NCBI GenBank assembly: GCA_964534135.1
Contig: CAZHQC010000050.1
Coordinates: 1-15,959, forward strand
Length of the DNA: 15,959 nucleotides
Source: JAKLQJ01 sp964534135
GTDB lineage: Bacteria > Elusimicrobiota > Elusimicrobia > Elusimicrobiales > UBA9959
Direction: 5' to 3'
The translations under genes were made by a program, and so were the position numbers. Shown piece after piece: positions 13,576 to 15,959 of the stretch. Within the stretch, counting starts at the first letter, position 1; the number at the start of each line of letters is the position of its first letter. The notes below the pieces were generated by a model. That model saw nothing but the letters and a program-made list of their open reading frames with translations. It was not told the origin of the DNA and ran no database searches.

Positions 13576-15578
13576 TTAAGGACTTCCTCTAATAATCCTT
13601 CAGCTTCTTTTTCGAGAGCCAAGATATCTTTTTGTATTTCTTGAAGACTTCTAAGGGGTTTATATTTATAAAACTCTTTGGTAAAATTTATTTCATAACC
13701 GACCTTGTCTTTGGTCCTATCCATCCAGGCGTCCGGAACATGAGGTAAAACCTCTTTTTTGAAATATTCTTCTATGTTGTCGGTTAATGGAATGTTTTCA
13801 CAATCTCGAAGCTCAGAATCGGCTTCATATTTTCCTTCTTTATTTTTACAAATATCGGCGGTTTCATCTCGCTCCGATAAAGAGTTTATAAGAGCTTTCA
13901 ATAAGGGAGCCTTTAAATCAATTGAAGATAATTTGAAATTATCTTTCAAAATTTTTATAAATTCTTCACGATTTTTATAAATCTTATTTGATTTAATTTT
14001 TAGAAGTGTTTCCCTAATTTCGTTTTGAACTTTTTCTCCCTCCTTAATTTCTTTCAAACCTTCCTTTCCTTTTTTCTTTGATTGTGAAAGATTTGCAAAG
14101 GCGGATTCTTCATCAAGAAGTTTTATCCGCTCATCTGAAAATTGAAAATTAAGCCGCAGGGGTCTTTCAACCGTAACGCGAGTATAAGCAAAATAATTAT
14201 TTGAGAATATTTTGGAATATTCTCCTTTTTTAAAATCGCCATATATATTAGTTATTTTTACTATTTGGTCTTCACTTATTTCTTTTCGCTTATTGCCGAG
14301 ACTACGTGACATTTTTTCAAAGAAATTGACAGCGTTTATAAATTGAATTTTACCTTTTCTGTTTTTTTCTTTACGATTGGTTACAATCCATATATAAGTT
14401 GAAATGCCGGTATTATAAAAAAGCTGATCGGGCAAGGCGACAATAGCCTCAAGCATGTCATTTTCAATAATCCATTTTCTAATTTCACTTTCACCGCTTC
14501 CCGCGCCTCCTGAAAAAAGAGGAGAACCGTTAAATACAATGGCAAGCCTGCTTCCGCCATTTTCAGGTTTCATTTTAGAAATCATATGCTGAAGAAATAG
14601 AAATGATCCATCGCTTATTCTTGGCAAGCCCGCGCCAAAGCGTCCGGCAAAACCCAGCTCTTCCGCCTCTTTAACAATTTTGTCTTTAATCTTTTTCCAT
14701 TCAACGCCAAAAGGAGGATTTGAAAGCATATAATCAAATTTTTCATTTTTAAAACCATCGACAGTAAAAGAATTTCCGTATTTTACATGTTCGGTATCCT
14801 GCCCTTTTATCATCATATCCGAATTACAAATGGCATATGATTCAGGATTAAGTTCTTGTCCGAAGACTCTCAAATCCGCATCCGAATGCAAATTACGCAA
14901 ATATTCTTCAGCGACTGAAAGCATTCCTCCTGTTCCACAGGCGGGGTCATATAAAGTTTTAATAATTCCCGGTTTAGATAAAATATCGTTATCATTGATA
15001 AATAAAAGATTAACCATTAACCGTATAACTTCTCTTGGAGTAAAATGTTCTCCTGCGGTTTCATTTGAAAGATCGGCGAATTTCCTTATAAGTTCTTCAA
15101 ATATATATCCCATATCTATATTTGAAACCTTATCAGGATGTAAATCTATTTCTTCAAAACGTTTTAAAACTTGATAAAGCAAATTAGATTTATCAAGTCT
15201 GTCAATTTCTTCCTTAAACTCAAAATGCTCTATAATGTCACGGGCATTTTTTGAAAATCCATTTATATAATCTTTTAGATTAGCGGCAATATCACTTGAA
15301 TCTTCCGACAATTTCTTAAAATCATATCGGCTTTTATTAAAAAAGGAAAACCCAGATCTCCGTAAAAGAACCTTTTCCGTCGCTTCGGGTTTCAAACTTT
15401 TCACACTAGGAAGAGCTGACAAAACTTTTTCTTTGTTTTTTTCTAAAACACAGTCCATACGGCGTAAAACTGTCAAAGGCAATATTATTTTTCCATATTC
15501 AGATTGTTTATAATCTCCTCTTAGTAAATCCGCTATACTCCAAATAAAATTTGCATGTTCTTTAAAATTGTTTGGCAT
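13572..15578 (-). CDS. hsdM: Type I restriction-modification DNA methyltransferase, M subunit
   Basis: A 668-residue HsdM. The helical N-terminal domain (about 1-165) begins F-I-W-S-I-A-D-L-L-R-G-D-Y. The methyltransferase domain shows the pre-motif A-G-E-H-F-T-P-R-E-V (175-184), S-adenosylmethionine motif D-P-A-C-G-T-G-G-M (211-219) and catalytic N-P-P-F (287-290), the gamma-class N6-adenine signature. The protein is longer than the roughly 500-residue classical forms. The extra C-terminal part after about 480 is charged and helical, as in the larger HsdM subgroup whose C-terminus contains a K-P-L-R-S-L-type segment. Two HsdM and one HsdS should form the methylase, and HsdR adds cleavage. 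It is the first gene of the operon. ATG 15578 has GGAG five bases upstream and a hairpin-rich leader behind it. Confidence 0.97.
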   Translation of the reverse strand: MPNNFKEHANFIWSIADLLRGDYKQSEYGKIILPLTVLRRMDCVLEKNKEKVLSALPSVKSLKPEATEKVLLRRSGFSFFNKSRYDFKKLSEDSSDIAANLKDYINGFSKNARDIIEHFEFKEEIDRLDKSNLLYQVLKRFEEIDLHPDKVSNIDMGYIFEELIRKFADLSNETAGEHFTPREVIRLMVNLLFINDNDILSKPGIIKTLYDPACGTGGMLSVAEEYLRNLHSDADLRVFGQELNPESYAICNSDMMIKGQDTEHVKYGNSFTVDGFKNEKFDYMLSNPPFGVEWKKIKDKIVKEAEELGFAGRFGAGLPRISDGSFLFLQHMISKMKPENGGSRLAIVFNGSPLFSGGAGSGESEIRKWIIENDMLEAIVALPDQLFYNTGISTYIWIVTNRKEKNRKGKIQFINAVNFFEKMSRSLGNKRKEISEDQIVKITNIYGDFKKGEYSKIFSNNYFAYTRVTVERPLRLNFQFSDERIKLLDEESAFANLSQSKKKGKEGLKEIKEGEKVQNEIRETLLKIKSNKIYKNREEFIKILKDNFKLSSIDLKAPLLKALINSLSERDETADICKNKEGKYEADSELRDCENIPLTDNIEEYFKKEVLPHVPDAWMDRTKDKVGYEINFTKEFYKYKPLRSLQEIQKDILALEKEAEGLLEEVLK

Positions 15579-15603
15579 CTCATCTCCGTATAAATTACCC
15601 CGT

Positions 15604-15686
15604 GGAATTCATTGAATTCCCGGGACTAAAGTCCTTGGAATCTTTCAAAGTGTAACAAGTTCACTTTACAGGCAGATTCCTAAGGG
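15604..15686. repeat. Three consecutive inverted repeats in the hsdM leader
   Basis: Hairpin 1 is GGAATTC-ATT-GAATTCC (15604-15620, perfect). Hairpin 2 is the palindrome GGACTAAAGTCC (15623-15634, perfect). Hairpin 3 has outer arms GGAATCT (15637-15643) and AGATTCC (15674-15680), extended across a one-base bulge by CCTT (15633-15636) and AAGG (15682-15685). It encloses a second stem, AAAGTG (15647-15652) with CACTTT (15662-15667). No T-run follows on either strand, so these are not ordinary terminators. Confidence 0.7.
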
Positions 15687-15704
15687 AAAATTTAAATTTG
15701 TTTA

Positions 15705-15771
15705 ACCCCAGTTGATTATATTTATATATTACAAAATATATAGAGGTTTCCTTATGCAAAGGCTCTGGGGT
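15705..15771. repeat. 67-bp segment bounded by short inverted repeats
   Basis: Arms ACCCCAG (15705-15711) and CTGGGGT (15765-15771) flank a 53-base A+T-rich core. It could be a small mobile repeat, a structured leader or chance. No target duplication was recognised beside it. Confidence 0.35.
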
Positions 15772-15928
15772 AATTCGGAAGTATCTTAATAGGGTGGGAC
15801 ACTTTCTTCCCTCTTAAGCCCAAATCAAAAAAATTCTGTAAGTCTGTAAGGGAGCGATTTCTGAGGTTTAGTCTTGAGAGCAAAATTTATGAGGGCATTT
15901 CACTGAAACGACGAGGATGTTTGAGGGA

Positions 15929-15943
15929 GAAAACATTGTTTTC
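15929..15943. repeat. 15-base perfect palindrome
   Basis: GAAAACA-T-TGTTTTC is a perfect inverted repeat with a one-base centre near the window edge, a possible protein-binding site. Nothing around it identifies the owner. Confidence 0.4.
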
Positions 15944-15959
15944 GACTGAGTTCCGCAGT

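Larger units (their letters stand above)
15579..15959. other. Non-coding region upstream of the RM operon, rich in hairpins
   Basis: No convincing gene was found on either strand in these 381 bp. Nearest hsdM are three adjoining inverted repeats (15604-15686). Next comes a very A+T-rich stretch bounded by 7-base inverted arms (15705-15771). The remainder to the window edge is unassigned: it has a tandem 8-mer TCTGTAAG (15835-15842, 15843-15850) and a 15-base palindrome (15929-15943). The RM promoter should lie here, but no good -35/-10 pair stands out. Confidence 0.6.

Noticed and set aside
14830..15174. 114-codon + strand frame opposite hsdM
   Set aside because: It is antisense to the conserved methyltransferase motifs, with no ribosome site and no recognisable domain.
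1..15959. CRISPR array, rRNA or tRNA genes, recoded stop codons
   Set aside because: No regularly spaced repeats, no cloverleaf and no rRNA signatures were seen. TGA acts as a stop in hsdM and no gene requires read-through.

Overview
The window is A+T-rich bacterial DNA using the standard code (TGA ends hsdM). No rRNA, tRNA or single-copy marker gene is present, so the host cannot be named. A signal-peptide-bearing nuclease, a periplasmic CHASE2 sensor and an endonuclease I suggest a diderm (Gram-negative-type) bacterium, possibly uncultivated. This is inference only.

Layout. At the left, on the + strand, lie the 3' end of an endonuclease I gene (3-263) and a CHASE2 membrane protein that stops right after its last membrane helix (302-1489). 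Everything else is on the - strand, about 13.9 kb in one direction. Reading along the - strand from the right, the first block is a compact type I restriction-modification operon: hsdM (15578-13572), a class II Fic AMP-transferase (13575-12487), hsdS with two target domains (12454-11012), a ParB-fold protein (11034-9784), a D12-class adenine methyltransferase (9783-8923) and hsdR (8904-5869). Junctions are ATGA overlaps, TAAATG abutments or gaps under 40 bp. It continues into radC (5830-5132), a secreted SNase-HhH nuclease (5098-4229) and a CYTH phosphohydrolase/cyclase-like gene (4228-3680).

Below CYTH is an AbiE-type (type IV) toxin-antitoxin pair, abiEi (3341-2577) and abiEii (2569-1652). 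It is bracketed by a 134-bp direct repeat (1517-1650 and 3674-3807). The right copy is the real 3' end of the CYTH gene. The left copy is a detached duplicate of the same 3' end, including the stop codon, and its only two differences are synonymous. The repeat period is 2157 bp, so the toxin-antitoxin module looks like a cassette placed in the 3' end of CYTH while leaving that gene whole. Between CYTH and abiEi lie two inverted-repeat operator-like sites and a 31-codon stub of an AAA ATPase (DUF4143 type) cut off just after its Walker A motif.

How the genes may work together. HsdM, HsdS and HsdR form a complete restriction-modification machine with recognisable catalytic motifs. Fic, the ParB-like protein and the extra adenine methyltransferase lie inside the same transcription unit between hsdM and hsdR, so they are likely co-expressed accessories rather than random neighbours. 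With RadC, the secreted nuclease and AbiE, the window reads as a defence and DNA-processing island. The 381 bp upstream of hsdM are non-coding and rich in hairpins. No transposase, integrase, CRISPR array or tRNA was seen.
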